Below, piece by piece: positions 15,987 through 23,938 of a DNA stretch of 64,000 nt (position 1 is the first letter of the stretch; each line of letters begins with the position of its first letter). The stretch spans positions 705,650 through 769,649 of the forward strand of contig NZ_RBWU01000005.1 of NCBI RefSeq assembly GCF_003634705.1. Direction: 5' to 3'. Under the pieces are notes generated by a model. The model was not told the DNA's origin. It saw only the letters and a list, made by a program, of their open reading frames with translations, and ran no database searches. The position numbers and the translations under genes are program-made. This stretch comes from Actinomadura pelletieri DSM 43383. Lineage in GTDB: Bacteria; Actinomycetota; Actinomycetes; Streptosporangiales; Streptosporangiaceae.

Positions 15987-16808
15987 ATGCAGTCACCTGG
16001 TCAGAAGAAGTCCATCGCCGGAACCCTCCTCAACCTCGTCGGCAGCCGCCAGAAACGGTCCGAGCCGGCGAGGGATCCCGAGCCGGACGGCGACGTGGTC
16101 CAACCCGCCGCCGGAGAGGGGGCGCTGGAGAACCATCTGGGCGGGGACGAGGCCCGCAACTACCGCAAGTACGAGTACGACACGGTCGCGCCGCACGTCG
16201 GGCGGTCCATGCTGGAGGTCGGCTCCGGGCTCGGGCACTTCTCCGAGCAGTTCGCCGGACGCCTCGACTACCTCGTCGTCAGCGACAACGACCCGTACTG
16301 CGTCGGTGAGCTGCGCAAACGCTACGAGGGCAACGACGATGTCGAGGTCATCGACCTGGCGCTGCCCGCCGACATCGAGATCCGGCGCAAGGTCGACACC
16401 GTCGTGATGATGAACGTCCTGGAGCACATCAAGGACGACGCGCAGGCGCTGCGGGACCTCGCCGCCGTCACCGAGCCCGGCGGCCGGATCGTGATCTGGG
16501 TTCCCGGCTACATGCAGCTCTATGGCGACTTCGACCGCAAGGTCGGCCATGTCACCCGGTACACCCCGGCGACGCTGGAGGAGACCGTCCGCGCGGCGGG
16601 GCTCGTTCCCGAGGTGCTCAAGCCGATCAACTTCCTCGGCGGCATCGCCTGGTGGTTCGCGGTGCGCCGCGGCGGCGCGGGCTACCCGGACCCGAAGCTC
16701 GTCAAGATCTACGACCGGACGGTCGTGCCGCTGACCCGTGTCATCGAACGGTTCGTCCGGCCGCCGTTCGGCCAGACGGTCTTCTGCGTCGCCCGCGTAC
16801 CGCGCTGA
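15987..16808 (+). CDS. Class I SAM-dependent methyltransferase
   Basis: A 273-residue protein with a Methyltransf_11/23-type Rossmann core: motif I MLEVGSGLGHFSEQF at about residue 75, motif II YLVVSDNDPYC, VVMMNVLEHIKDD (motif IV) and EPGGRIVIWVPGYMQLYGD (post-IV). The first 55 residues are polar and low in structure. The C-terminal part (LGGIAWWFAVRRGG, YDRTVVPLTRVIERFVRPPFG) is like that of methyltransferases found near glycosyltransferases and lipid genes. Target unknown; it stands alone here. Confidence 0.88.
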   Translation: MQSPGQKKSIAGTLLNLVGSRQKRSEPARDPEPDGDVVQPAAGEGALENHLGGDEARNYRKYEYDTVAPHVGRSMLEVGSGLGHFSEQFAGRLDYLVVSDNDPYCVGELRKRYEGNDDVEVIDLALPADIEIRRKVDTVVMMNVLEHIKDDAQALRDLAAVTEPGGRIVIWVPGYMQLYGDFDRKVGHVTRYTPATLEETVRAAGLVPEVLKPINFLGGIAWWFAVRRGGAGYPDPKLVKIYDRTVVPLTRVIERFVRPPFGQTVFCVARVPR

Positions 16809-17043
16809 CCTGCGACGACGACAGTTCACGAAGACGAGTAACGGCACACGGTCAAGCGTCGTAGGGAATTTCCGTTCGCCGGGCGGTATGTCGTCCGCCG
16901 CTTCGGGGCCTTGGTACCGCGACACTGGGTAGTGGCCGGAACGTTCCCGGGACGCCTCTCCAGGCGGCGAAGCACCGCCTGCTTCCGCGGGCCGGGATCG
17001 CGACGGCCGGCCACGTAGTTCCCGTGTGGTCCGACGGTTCGGA

Positions 17044-17074
17044 GGCGGGGGTCCTGGGAGGGGAGATCCCCGCC
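17044..17074. terminator. Hairpin terminator between convergent methyltransferase and LAL genes
   Basis: GGCGGGGGTC (17044-17053) pairs with GATCCCCGCC (17065-17074): ten pairs including one G-T, with an 11-base loop. It ends six bases from the stop codon of the LAL regulator gene. The rest of the gap from 16809 shows no gene. Confidence 0.5.
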
Positions 17075-17080
17075 GCCGGA

Positions 17081-20041
17081 TCAGGCGCCTACCGGGGTGC
17101 CGGCCGTGCCGGGCTCGAGCCCGGACCGGAACAGCGCCAGCCGGTGCGCCTTCGCGGCGGCCTCGCCGCGGCTCGTCACGTCGAGCTTCCCGAGGATGTT
17201 GGAGACGTGCACGCTGGCCGTCTTCACCGAGATGAACAGCGCCTCGGCGATGTCGCGGTTGCTGCGTCCCTCCGCGACCAGCCGCAGCACCTCGTACTCG
17301 CGGGGCGTCAGGCCGAGCGGCGCGGTCGTGTCGCTGCGGCGCGGTGACCGGGTGCGGCGCAGCAGGTCGGCCACCTGTTCGGCGAGCGGCACGGCACCGA
17401 GTTCACGGGCCAGCTCCGCCGCGACGCGCAGCCGGTCGGCGGCCGTGTCATGGTCGCCGCCCACCAGCGCGGCCTCCGCCGCGCGGTACAGGGCCCGCGC
17501 CCGGTGGTACGGGTTACCGAGCCCCTCCCACGCCGCCGCGGCCTCGTCCCACGCGGCCCGGTCGAGAACGTTTCGGGCGCGGCACAGCTCGGCGGCGAAC
17601 GTCAGCCGGTAGGCCTGCTGGAGCGGCCCGCTGTTGTGGAGCCCGTTCGCCCGCTCCTCGATCCGCCGCAGTCGGGCGGCCCCCGGGTCGGGTGCCGCGT
17701 AGGGCGCGTCGTCGGGCGCGCCGCCGGGAGTGCCGGCGGCCAGTTCCGCGCAGGCCGACGCACCGGCGATCAGCGCGGGCCAGGCGTAGCGGGCGTCGTC
17801 CGGCAGGCCACCGTGGTCGAGGACGGGCCCGACCGCGTCCAGCGCGGCCTCGGGGCGCCCCTCGGCGAGCGCGATGTTCGCCTCGAGCCAGAGCATGGTG
17901 AAGTAGTCCTGGGTCTTCAGCCACCGCATCTTGAGGTTCAAAATCTCGCGGGCCATGACCAGCCGCGCGCGGGCCGTCTCCAGGTCGCCGCGCGCCAGCG
18001 CCACCCAGCCGGACAGGACGAGCAGCGACGTGCGCGTCGTGATCGCCGGGTCCTGCTCCATGGCGTGGTTCAGGACGGCGAGGGCCTCGTCCCACCGGCC
18101 GAGCGACACCAGCGGCTCGGCCTCGTTGATGGACATGAACGTGCCCTGCGTCCGCGCCACCCCGTACTGGCGGGCGAGTTCCTTGCCGCGCGCCGCGACG
18201 GCGACGGCCTCCTCGTGGCGTCCCGCGCCCTCCAGGAAATGCGACTTGATCACGTGGTAGCGGAGCAGCACGCGTTGGTTGCCGCTGCGTTCCACGGTCT
18301 CCTCGACCTGCAACAGGTGGGCGTCGCTGGTGTACTTGATGTCGGCGCAGAACCCGGTGATCAACGCCTCGGCCTCGGTGACGGCGTCGCCGAGCCGCCG
18401 CGCGGTGGCGAGGGACTCGGCCGCCGCCTTGAGCGCCTCGTCGATGTGGGTGGTGATGCGGACGTAGTTGCCCAGCGTGGCCAGCGTGCGTGCCCGCGCC
18501 GCGGACGGCGGGTCGGTGGGCAGCGCGTCGACCGCGGCGCGCAGGTCCTCGACGAAGCCGGGACGGGCCATCTGGTAGCGCATCCGGCCGCGCAGCTCCA
18601 GCAGCCCCGCGCGGCGCTCCGGGTCGGGCTCGGGCTCGTCCTCCAGTTCGCGGAGCGCGGCGGTGGCGAGCTTGATACCGCGGTCGAACTCCCCCGCCTG
18701 GTCCGCGGCCGCCGCCGCGTCCTGCAGGACCTTGATGTGCGTGGCTTCGATGCGCTCCCCCGCGTCGGGGACCTGGTCCCACAGTTCGAGGACCCGCGAC
18801 AGCATCGCCAGGCACTCGGCGTAGGCGACGGCCTTGCGGGCCTCGGCGGCGGCGCGCCAGGACGCGACCAGCGCCCACGTGCTGTCGTGCGCCGCGTTCC
18901 AGTGGTAGCTCAGTTCGACCCACAGCCGACCCGCCGGAACGAGCCCCGGATCCTCCTCCAGGGCCTCCGCGTAACGCTTGTGGAGCCGCGTGTACTCGCC
19001 CGGCAGCAGATCCTCGTGGACGGCCTCGCGGATCAGCGCGTGCCGGAACGCGTAGCCGTCCCCGTCCACCACCAGCACGTTCGCGGCGACCGCCGGGCGC
19101 AGCACCCGGGTCAGCGCCGCGTCTCCGAGCCCGGTCACGGCCGACAGCAGCGCGTGCTCGATCCGGGTGCCGCCGCCGCTGGCGTCGCGCAGGACCTCCT
19201 GTGTCTCCTCCGGCAGCCGCTGCACCCCGGCCAGCAGCAGGTCGCGCAGCGACTCGGGCAGCTCGGACGCCAGCGTGCCGTCATCGTCGAGCAGCGCCTC
19301 GACGAACAGCGGGTTGCCCTCGCTGCGGGTGGCGATACGGTCGACCAGGCTCCTGGGCGGCGGCGCGCCGAGCAGTTCGGCGACGAGCGCGGCGACCTCC
19401 GGGCGCGACAGCCGCTCGATCCGTACCCGGCGCACCCGTTCGGCCCGCTCCAGCCCGGCGAGCAGCGGACGCAGCGGATGGGTGCGGTGCAGTTCGTCCG
19501 TCCGGTAGGTCACCACGATCAGGACCGGCGCGGTGCCGAGGTTGCGGATCAGGAAGGCCAGCAGGTCACGGGTGGAGCGGTCGGCCCAGTGGGCGTCCTC
19601 GATGACCAGTACGACCGGTTCGCGCTCGGCCAGCCGTTCCAGCAGCACGAGCATGACCTCGAACAGCCGGGCGCGCTCCTCGTCGGACGCCGCGTCGGAC
19701 TCCGGCTCCCCGAACTCCGGCAGCAGCCGGGCGAGCCCGCCGGTGTCGCCGCGCGGCACGAGCCCGGCGACGCCGTCGATGCCGATGTCGCGGACCAGGC
19801 CCCGCAGGACGGTCGTGAACGGCGCGAACGGCAGACCGTCCGAGCCGAGTTCCAGGCACCCGCCGACCAGGACCTTCGCTCCGTCCACGCCCCCGGTGAA
19901 CTCGCGGATCAGACGGGTCTTGCCGAGGCCCGCGTCACCGCCGACGAGCACGGCCCCGGGTGCGGTCGCGAGGGCGTCCGCCAGCTCCGCCAACTCCGCC
20001 GACCGCCCGACCAGGACAGGACTCATCGCACGCGCGCTCAC
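17081..20041 (-). CDS. LuxR-family regulator of the large ATP-binding (LAL/MalT-like) type
   Basis: A 986-residue protein. The N-terminus is an AAA-like NTPase (LVGRSAELAELADAL, Walker A VGGDAGLGKTRLIREF, Walker B PVVLVIEDAHWADRST), followed by about 600 residues of helical TPR-like repeats (for example ETARARLVMAREILNLKMRW) and a C-terminal LuxR helix-turn-helix (LTPREYEVLRLVAEGRSNRDIAEALFISVKTASVHV). This is the full LAL architecture at typical length. LALs are effector-gated activators often linked to sugar use or secondary metabolism; no such cluster is next to it. The GTG at 20041 is chosen; an ATG at 20026 is possible. Confidence 0.94.
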   Translation of the reverse strand: MSARAMSPVLVGRSAELAELADALATAPGAVLVGGDAGLGKTRLIREFTGGVDGAKVLVGGCLELGSDGLPFAPFTTVLRGLVRDIGIDGVAGLVPRGDTGGLARLLPEFGEPESDAASDEERARLFEVMLVLLERLAEREPVVLVIEDAHWADRSTRDLLAFLIRNLGTAPVLIVVTYRTDELHRTHPLRPLLAGLERAERVRRVRIERLSRPEVAALVAELLGAPPPRSLVDRIATRSEGNPLFVEALLDDDGTLASELPESLRDLLLAGVQRLPEETQEVLRDASGGGTRIEHALLSAVTGLGDAALTRVLRPAVAANVLVVDGDGYAFRHALIREAVHEDLLPGEYTRLHKRYAEALEEDPGLVPAGRLWVELSYHWNAAHDSTWALVASWRAAAEARKAVAYAECLAMLSRVLELWDQVPDAGERIEATHIKVLQDAAAAADQAGEFDRGIKLATAALRELEDEPEPDPERRAGLLELRGRMRYQMARPGFVEDLRAAVDALPTDPPSAARARTLATLGNYVRITTHIDEALKAAAESLATARRLGDAVTEAEALITGFCADIKYTSDAHLLQVEETVERSGNQRVLLRYHVIKSHFLEGAGRHEEAVAVAARGKELARQYGVARTQGTFMSINEAEPLVSLGRWDEALAVLNHAMEQDPAITTRTSLLVLSGWVALARGDLETARARLVMAREILNLKMRWLKTQDYFTMLWLEANIALAEGRPEAALDAVGPVLDHGGLPDDARYAWPALIAGASACAELAAGTPGGAPDDAPYAAPDPGAARLRRIEERANGLHNSGPLQQAYRLTFAAELCRARNVLDRAAWDEAAAAWEGLGNPYHRARALYRAAEAALVGGDHDTAADRLRVAAELARELGAVPLAEQVADLLRRTRSPRRSDTTAPLGLTPREYEVLRLVAEGRSNRDIAEALFISVKTASVHVSNILGKLDVTSRGEAAAKAHRLALFRSGLEPGTAGTPVGA

Positions 20042-20126
20042 GTTCCAAGCATGCCAAACAGATCAGACAATCCCACCTGATTTTCCCGCCGTGCGACGCC
20101 CCCGGCCGACCGCCCGCCCGCGGTCC

Positions 20127-20167
20127 GTGTGGTGGCCGTGGTCCCCCGATGGCCACGGCCACCACAC
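20127..20167. terminator. Strong 17-bp hairpin terminator
   Basis: GTGTGGTGGCCGTGGTC (20127-20143) pairs with GGCCACGGCCACCACAC (20151-20167) with one mismatch and a 7-base loop. It lies downstream of the membrane-protein gene ending at 20219 and upstream of the LAL gene, so it should stop read-through from the former. No T-run. Confidence 0.6.
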
Positions 20168-20218
20168 AGTGAGACGTCTGAACCCCCGGAAATAGTTCGC
20201 GGTCTTTTCAGAAAGATG

Positions 20219-20956
20219 TCATTCGCCGGAGGGCCTCCCGGCGACGAGGTCGCTCAGCCGGTCACCGAACCGTTCGAGCGGTTGCCGGTACCTGCGTTCA
20301 CGCGCCCGCGCCCGGCGCTCCTTGCGCGACCCCTCCGCGTACCGGCGCCGCGCCCACGGGGAGCCCGGCCGCGCCAGCCGGACGGCCCCGACGATGGCCA
20401 GCACCCCGATGAACAGCCCGAGAAGGCCCGTCCAGACCTTGCCCTTGAGCAGCGCGACGATGGCGACGCACAGGTTGAAGATCAGCGCGAACGCGATCGT
20501 CCACCACCCGTCCCCGGCGACCTCGTCCACGCCGAGGGGCCGCAACCCGAGCAGCAGCAGCCCGCACAGCGCGATCGTGATGAAGACCACTTCGACCGAC
20601 AACCGGCCCTGCTCGCTCCAGTACACGTCCTCCAGGTGCAGCACGAGCGCGAACTCGTCCAGGACAAGGGCGGTGCCCACCCCGAACAGGGCCGCGGCTC
20701 CCGCCGCCCACGCCGACGCGTCCTCCTCGATCGCGAGGCCGCCCACCCCGCCGACGCACATGAACACCAGCCCGAACACCACGTGGTGAACGTGATGCCC
20801 GCCCGGTGTGACGTTCCCCGGCCACCACCGCACCTGGGCGCGGATCATCCGGACGCTGAACCGGATGAACAGGAACCCGGCGATGAACGCCACGAAGAAG
20901 CAGAACAGCCGTAGCCGTCCGGCGTCCGCGATCTCGCGCGAGAACCACTCCCCCAC
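20219..20956 (-). CDS. Polytopic integral membrane protein, function unknown
   Basis: A 245-residue protein with about six membrane segments (LRLFCFFVAFIAGFLFIRFSV, HHVVFGLVFMCVGGVGGLAI, WAAGAAALFGVGTALVLDEF, VEVVFITIALCGLLLLGL, TIAFALIFNLCVAIVALL, TGLLGLFIGVLAIVGAVRL) and a strongly basic C-terminal tail of about 45 residues. A histidine cluster, GGHHVHHVV, at the mouth of the second segment and an HLEDVYW motif could bind metal. The GTG at 20956 is chosen because GGAAGG lies eight bases upstream; a longer frame to 21043 lacks a site. Divergent from the EEP gene. Confidence 0.7.
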   Translation of the reverse strand: MGEWFSREIADAGRLRLFCFFVAFIAGFLFIRFSVRMIRAQVRWWPGNVTPGGHHVHHVVFGLVFMCVGGVGGLAIEEDASAWAAGAAALFGVGTALVLDEFALVLHLEDVYWSEQGRLSVEVVFITIALCGLLLLGLRPLGVDEVAGDGWWTIAFALIFNLCVAIVALLKGKVWTGLLGLFIGVLAIVGAVRLARPGSPWARRRYAEGSRKERRARARERRYRQPLERFGDRLSDLVAGRPSGE

Positions 20957-21081
20957 ATCGCAGACCTTCCGCCTCCCGCACCACCCCACACCCAACGGTT
21001 GGTTACCGGAACACCGTTTTCGCGGGCCGGGGTTCCACGACAATGACCCCGGTGGGCGGTCTGTGAGGGAAACGGGGAAAC

Positions 21082-21900
21082 ATGCGGATCTTGACGTGGA
21101 ACGTGTGGTGGCGGTTCGGGCCGTGGGAGGTGCGCCGGGAGGCGATCGCGTCGACGCTCGCGGACCTCGACTGCGACATCGTCGGACTGCAGGAGGTCTG
21201 GGGCGACGGTGCGGAGAATTTGGCCGGGTGGCTCGCCGACCGGCTCGGGATGCACTGGACCTGGGCGGCCTCGGACCGTCCCGGACGCTGGCACGCCCGG
21301 CTCGACGGCTCGACGGCCGATGTCGGGGACGCCGTCCTCAGCCGCTGGCCGATCGTCGACCGCGATGTGCTGCGGCTGCCCGCCGAGGGCGGGCGTGACG
21401 ATGGCCATCAGGCGCTGTTCGCGCTGGTGGACGCCCCCGTCCACCCGGTGCCGTTCTTCACCGTCCACCTCAATTCCGCGCCGCACGAGTCGGCCGTCCG
21501 GTGCGCCCAGGTCACGGCCCTGGCTCGGTTCGTCGCGGCCCACGGGAACCACGGGCCCTTTCCTCCCGTGGTCACCGGCGACTACAACGCCCTGCCCGAC
21601 TCGGACGAGATGCGGCTGCTCGGTGGGTACCGAACGGCGCCCGCCGTCCCGGGTCAGGTCCTGCTCGACGCCTGGGAGTACGCCGACCCGGCGGCGCCCG
21701 CCGCCACCTGGGACCCGGCCAACCCCTACGCGGCCCGGACCCTCGAACCCGCCGGCCGCATCGACTACGTCCATGTGGGGCCGCCGGGACCGGGCGGGAT
21801 CGGCCATGTCCGCTCCGTCCGCCGGGTGGGCGACCGGCCCGTCGACGGGGTCTGGCCGTCCGACCACGCGGCCGTTCTCGCCGAACTGGCCGCCCCGTAG
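21082..21900 (+). CDS. Endonuclease/exonuclease/phosphatase (EEP) family hydrolase
   Basis: A 272-residue EEP-fold enzyme with the family signatures in order: ILTWNVWWRFGPWE, CDIVGLQEVWG (metal-binding Glu), VHLNSAPHESAVR, VVTGDYNALPDSDEM (catalytic Asp/Asn), GRIDYVHVG and VWPSDHAAVLAEL (catalytic Asp-His). The family splits phosphodiester or phosphate bonds of nucleic acids, inositol phosphates or sphingomyelin; the substrate cannot be told. No signal peptide is seen, so it is probably cytoplasmic. Confidence 0.9.
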   Translation: MRILTWNVWWRFGPWEVRREAIASTLADLDCDIVGLQEVWGDGAENLAGWLADRLGMHWTWAASDRPGRWHARLDGSTADVGDAVLSRWPIVDRDVLRLPAEGGRDDGHQALFALVDAPVHPVPFFTVHLNSAPHESAVRCAQVTALARFVAAHGNHGPFPPVVTGDYNALPDSDEMRLLGGYRTAPAVPGQVLLDAWEYADPAAPAATWDPANPYAARTLEPAGRIDYVHVGPPGPGGIGHVRSVRRVGDRPVDGVWPSDHAAVLAELAAP

Positions 21901-21924
21901 CGGTCACGTACGCTTGGCGCCACG

Positions 21925-22353
21925 ATGGCGGACGAGCGGTTGACGATCGGTGAACTGGCGGGCCGGACGGGTGTCGCCGCCTCGGCGCTGCGCTACTGGG
22001 AGGAGTTCGGCCTGCTCCCGCCGCCGGAACGGGTGTCGGGGCGGCGGCGGTATCCGCCGTCGACGGTCGGGCTGGTCGGGGCGATCCTCGCGCTGCGGGA
22101 CGTCGGTTTCCCGCTCGGCGACATCAGGGCGTTCCTCGGCCCGCACGCGCCCGCCGCCGACGGCTGGCGGGACCTGGCCCGGCGCAAGCTGACCGAACTG
22201 GACGAGCACATCGCCCGCGCGCAGACGGCCCGCACCGCGGTCGCCCATGCCCTGGCCTGCCCGCACGAGGACCTCTTCGACTGCCCGACGTTCGCCAAGG
22301 TGATCGCGGCGCGGGCGGCCGGGGCGTCCATCGAGGAGCTCCACGGGCACTGA
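21925..22353 (+). CDS. MerR-family transcriptional regulator
   Basis: A 142-residue regulator with the MerR winged helix at the N-terminus (LTIGELAGRTGVAASALRYWEEFGLLPPPERVSGRRRYPPS) and the dimerising helix after it. A C-terminal pair of cysteines (ALACPHEDLFDCPTF) could hold a metal or sense redox state, as in SoxR-like members, though the spacing is not that of a known sensor. It begins 24 bases after the EEP gene on the same strand. Confidence 0.9.
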   Translation: MADERLTIGELAGRTGVAASALRYWEEFGLLPPPERVSGRRRYPPSTVGLVGAILALRDVGFPLGDIRAFLGPHAPAADGWRDLARRKLTELDEHIARAQTARTAVAHALACPHEDLFDCPTFAKVIAARAAGASIEELHGH

Positions 22354-22375
22354 AGACCCCGAACTGGACAAACGC

Positions 22376-22391
22376 GTAACACATAAGTTAC
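22376..22391. promoter_or_regulatory. Operator candidate GTAAC-N6-GTTAC before the ArsR gene
   Basis: A perfect inverted repeat, GTAAC-ACATAA-GTTAC, inside an AT-rich island that ends 10 bases before the ArsR start. ArsR regulators are usually autorepressed through such a palindrome over the promoter. Confidence 0.5.
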
Positions 22392-22401
22392 ATATTGGGC
22401 C

Positions 22402-22770
22402 ATGGACGTGTTCGACGCCGTGGCCGATCCCGTGCGCCGGCGCATCGTGGTGCTGCTCGGCGACGGGCCGCGCACCGCCGGTGCGCTGGCCGCCGCGTTC
22501 CCCGACATCAGCCGTCCGGCGGTCAGCCGGCATCTGCGGGTGCTGCGCGAGGCGGGCCTGGTCACGGCGGAACTGGTCGGGCGGGAACGCCACTACCGGG
22601 CCGAACTCGGCGCCCTCGCGGAGATCGACCGGTGGCTGGCCACCGTCCGCGGGCAGCTGTGGGACCGGCGCCTCGACGCCCTGGAGACCGAGGTGCACCG
22701 CGCCCGGCGCGACCGGCGCGCACGTCCGGAAACCGAAGGACCAGCCGAGAACTCAAGGAGCGCGGGATGA
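22402..22770 (+). CDS. ArsR-family winged-helix regulator
   Basis: A 122-residue protein (MDVFDAVADPVRRRIVVLLGDGPRTAGALAAAF...RPAVSRHLRVLREAGLV) with a classic ArsR helix-turn-helix and no metal-binding cysteines. The C-terminal tail is Arg/Glu-rich. No Shine-Dalgarno is evident, so the transcript may be leaderless or nearly so. It overlaps the SRPBCC gene by four bases. This ArsR-SRPBCC pairing is very common in actinomycetes, with the regulator controlling its partner. Confidence 0.9.
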   Translation: MDVFDAVADPVRRRIVVLLGDGPRTAGALAAAFPDISRPAVSRHLRVLREAGLVTAELVGRERHYRAELGALAEIDRWLATVRGQLWDRRLDALETEVHRARRDRRARPETEGPAENSRSAG

Positions 22771-23270
22771 CACCGACACCGACCGGCAGGCTGCTCGCCA
22801 CCGCGACCGGCGCCGACCTACAGCTGACACGCCGGTTCACGACGACGATCGAGGACGTCTGGGCGAGCATCACCGAACCGGAGCGGACGGCCCGGTGGTT
22901 CGCGCACTGGAGCGGTGAGGGCGGCGCCGGCACCATCGCGAAGCTCACGCTGACCCACGAGGAGGGGCAGCCGCAGAGCGACCTGACGATCATCGCCTGC
23001 GAGCCGCCCCGGCGGCTCGAGGTCGAGGCCGTCGACGAGTACGGCCGCTGGCATCTGGAGGCCCGTCTCGCGGAGGCCGACGGCGTGACGACGCTGACCT
23101 TCGTCCACCATCTGGACCCCGACACCGACGCCTCCACCACCGGGCCGGGTTGGGAGTACTACCTCGACCGGCTGACCGCCGTGATCTCCGGCGGGCCCGA
23201 ACCGAGCTTCGATGACTACTATCCGGGGCAGGCCGCTTACTACAAGGGTCTCACCGCCGAGGAGCCGTAG
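22767..23270 (+). CDS. SRPBCC / AHSA1-domain protein
   Basis: A 167-residue START-like protein: LQLTRRFTTTIEDVWASITEPERTARWF, LEVEAVDEYGRWHLEARLAE, TLTFVHHLDPDT and GWEYYLDRLTAVISG. The fold makes a large hydrophobic pocket for small ligands. Start ATG at 22767 with AAGGAG six bases upstream, overlapping the ArsR stop. The ligand is unknown. Confidence 0.88.
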   Translation: MTPTPTGRLLATATGADLQLTRRFTTTIEDVWASITEPERTARWFAHWSGEGGAGTIAKLTLTHEEGQPQSDLTIIACEPPRRLEVEAVDEYGRWHLEARLAEADGVTTLTFVHHLDPDTDASTTGPGWEYYLDRLTAVISGGPEPSFDDYYPGQAAYYKGLTAEEP

Positions 23271-23322
23271 AGAAGCCCGTCATCGGCCGGGTCCCACGGG
23301 CGATGTCTGAGATCTGCAAACC

Positions 23323-23336
23323 GTGGCGTCCGCCAC
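23323..23336. promoter_or_regulatory. Perfect palindrome before the cupin-MFS-ADH-SDR-AraC unit
   Basis: GTGGCG-TC-CGCCAC, 65 bases before the cupin gene. It could be a regulator site for the operon or a small terminator for the SRPBCC gene. The remaining gap from 23271 shows nothing else. Confidence 0.3.
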
Positions 23337-23401
23337 AGGAAAGACGCGGAGGCCGGGCAGGAGGTTCACTCACGGCAACACGATGTGAGAGGAGCGTTCA
23401 C

Positions 23402-23935
23402 ATGCCGGAAGCCCCTGGTTCAGAGTTCTGGAAGGACCTCAAGCCGATCGAGAACTCGCTGAGGCCAGACGCCCTGCCGGAGGTGTACATCCCGAATGTC
23501 GCCACCGACGACGACCGGTATTACGTGCCGTTCACCGAGACGGTCGGGTCGCGGCCCCTGTGGATCAACGTGAAGGACAACACGTGGTCCGACATCCTGC
23601 GGTCCAAGGAGGCCGGGCTCGTCAACCGGCACTACCACCCGCACGAGGTGTTCGCCTACACCATCTCCGGCAAGTGGGGATACCTGGAGCGGCCGTGGAC
23701 GGCCACCGCCGGTGACTTCGTCTACGAGTCGCCCGGTGAGGGTCACACGCTCGTCGCCTACGAGCACGAAGAGCCGATGAAGACGCTGTTCATCGTCAAG
23801 GGCCCCCTCATCTGGCTGGACGAGAACGGTGAGGCCGAAGGGTTCTTCGACGTCCACGACTACATCGACATGTGCCGCAAGCACTACGAGAAGGTCGGCC
23901 TGGGAGCCGACTACATCGACTCGCTCTTCCGTTAG
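23402..23935 (+). CDS. Cupin protein of the 2,4'-dihydroxyacetophenone dioxygenase family
   Basis: A 177-residue cupin. The metal-binding motif region reads NRHYHPHEVFAYTISGKWGYLE and the second cupin motif lies near GEGHTLVAY. The pattern and flanks (WINVKDNTWSDILRSKEAGLV, PLIWLDENGEAEGFFDVHDY) match proteins annotated as 2,4'-dihydroxyacetophenone dioxygenase, which cleave the bond between two carbonyl/alcohol carbons with Fe(II). The actual substrate is uncertain. The ATG at 23402 has GAGAGGAG nine bases upstream. First gene of a five-gene unit. Confidence 0.82.
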   Translation: MPEAPGSEFWKDLKPIENSLRPDALPEVYIPNVATDDDRYYVPFTETVGSRPLWINVKDNTWSDILRSKEAGLVNRHYHPHEVFAYTISGKWGYLERPWTATAGDFVYESPGEGHTLVAYEHEEPMKTLFIVKGPLIWLDENGEAEGFFDVHDYIDMCRKHYEKVGLGADYIDSLFR

Positions 23936-23938
23936 ACC

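Noticed and set aside
13847..16808. Secondary-metabolite cluster (acyl-CoA dehydrogenase, methyltransferase, LAL regulator)
   Set aside because: No synthase or core biosynthetic enzyme is near; the genes are on different strands and separated by terminators.
20127..20167. Attachment site or transposon end from the 17-bp inverted repeat
   Set aside because: No integrase, transposase or target-site duplication nearby; position and shape fit a terminator.
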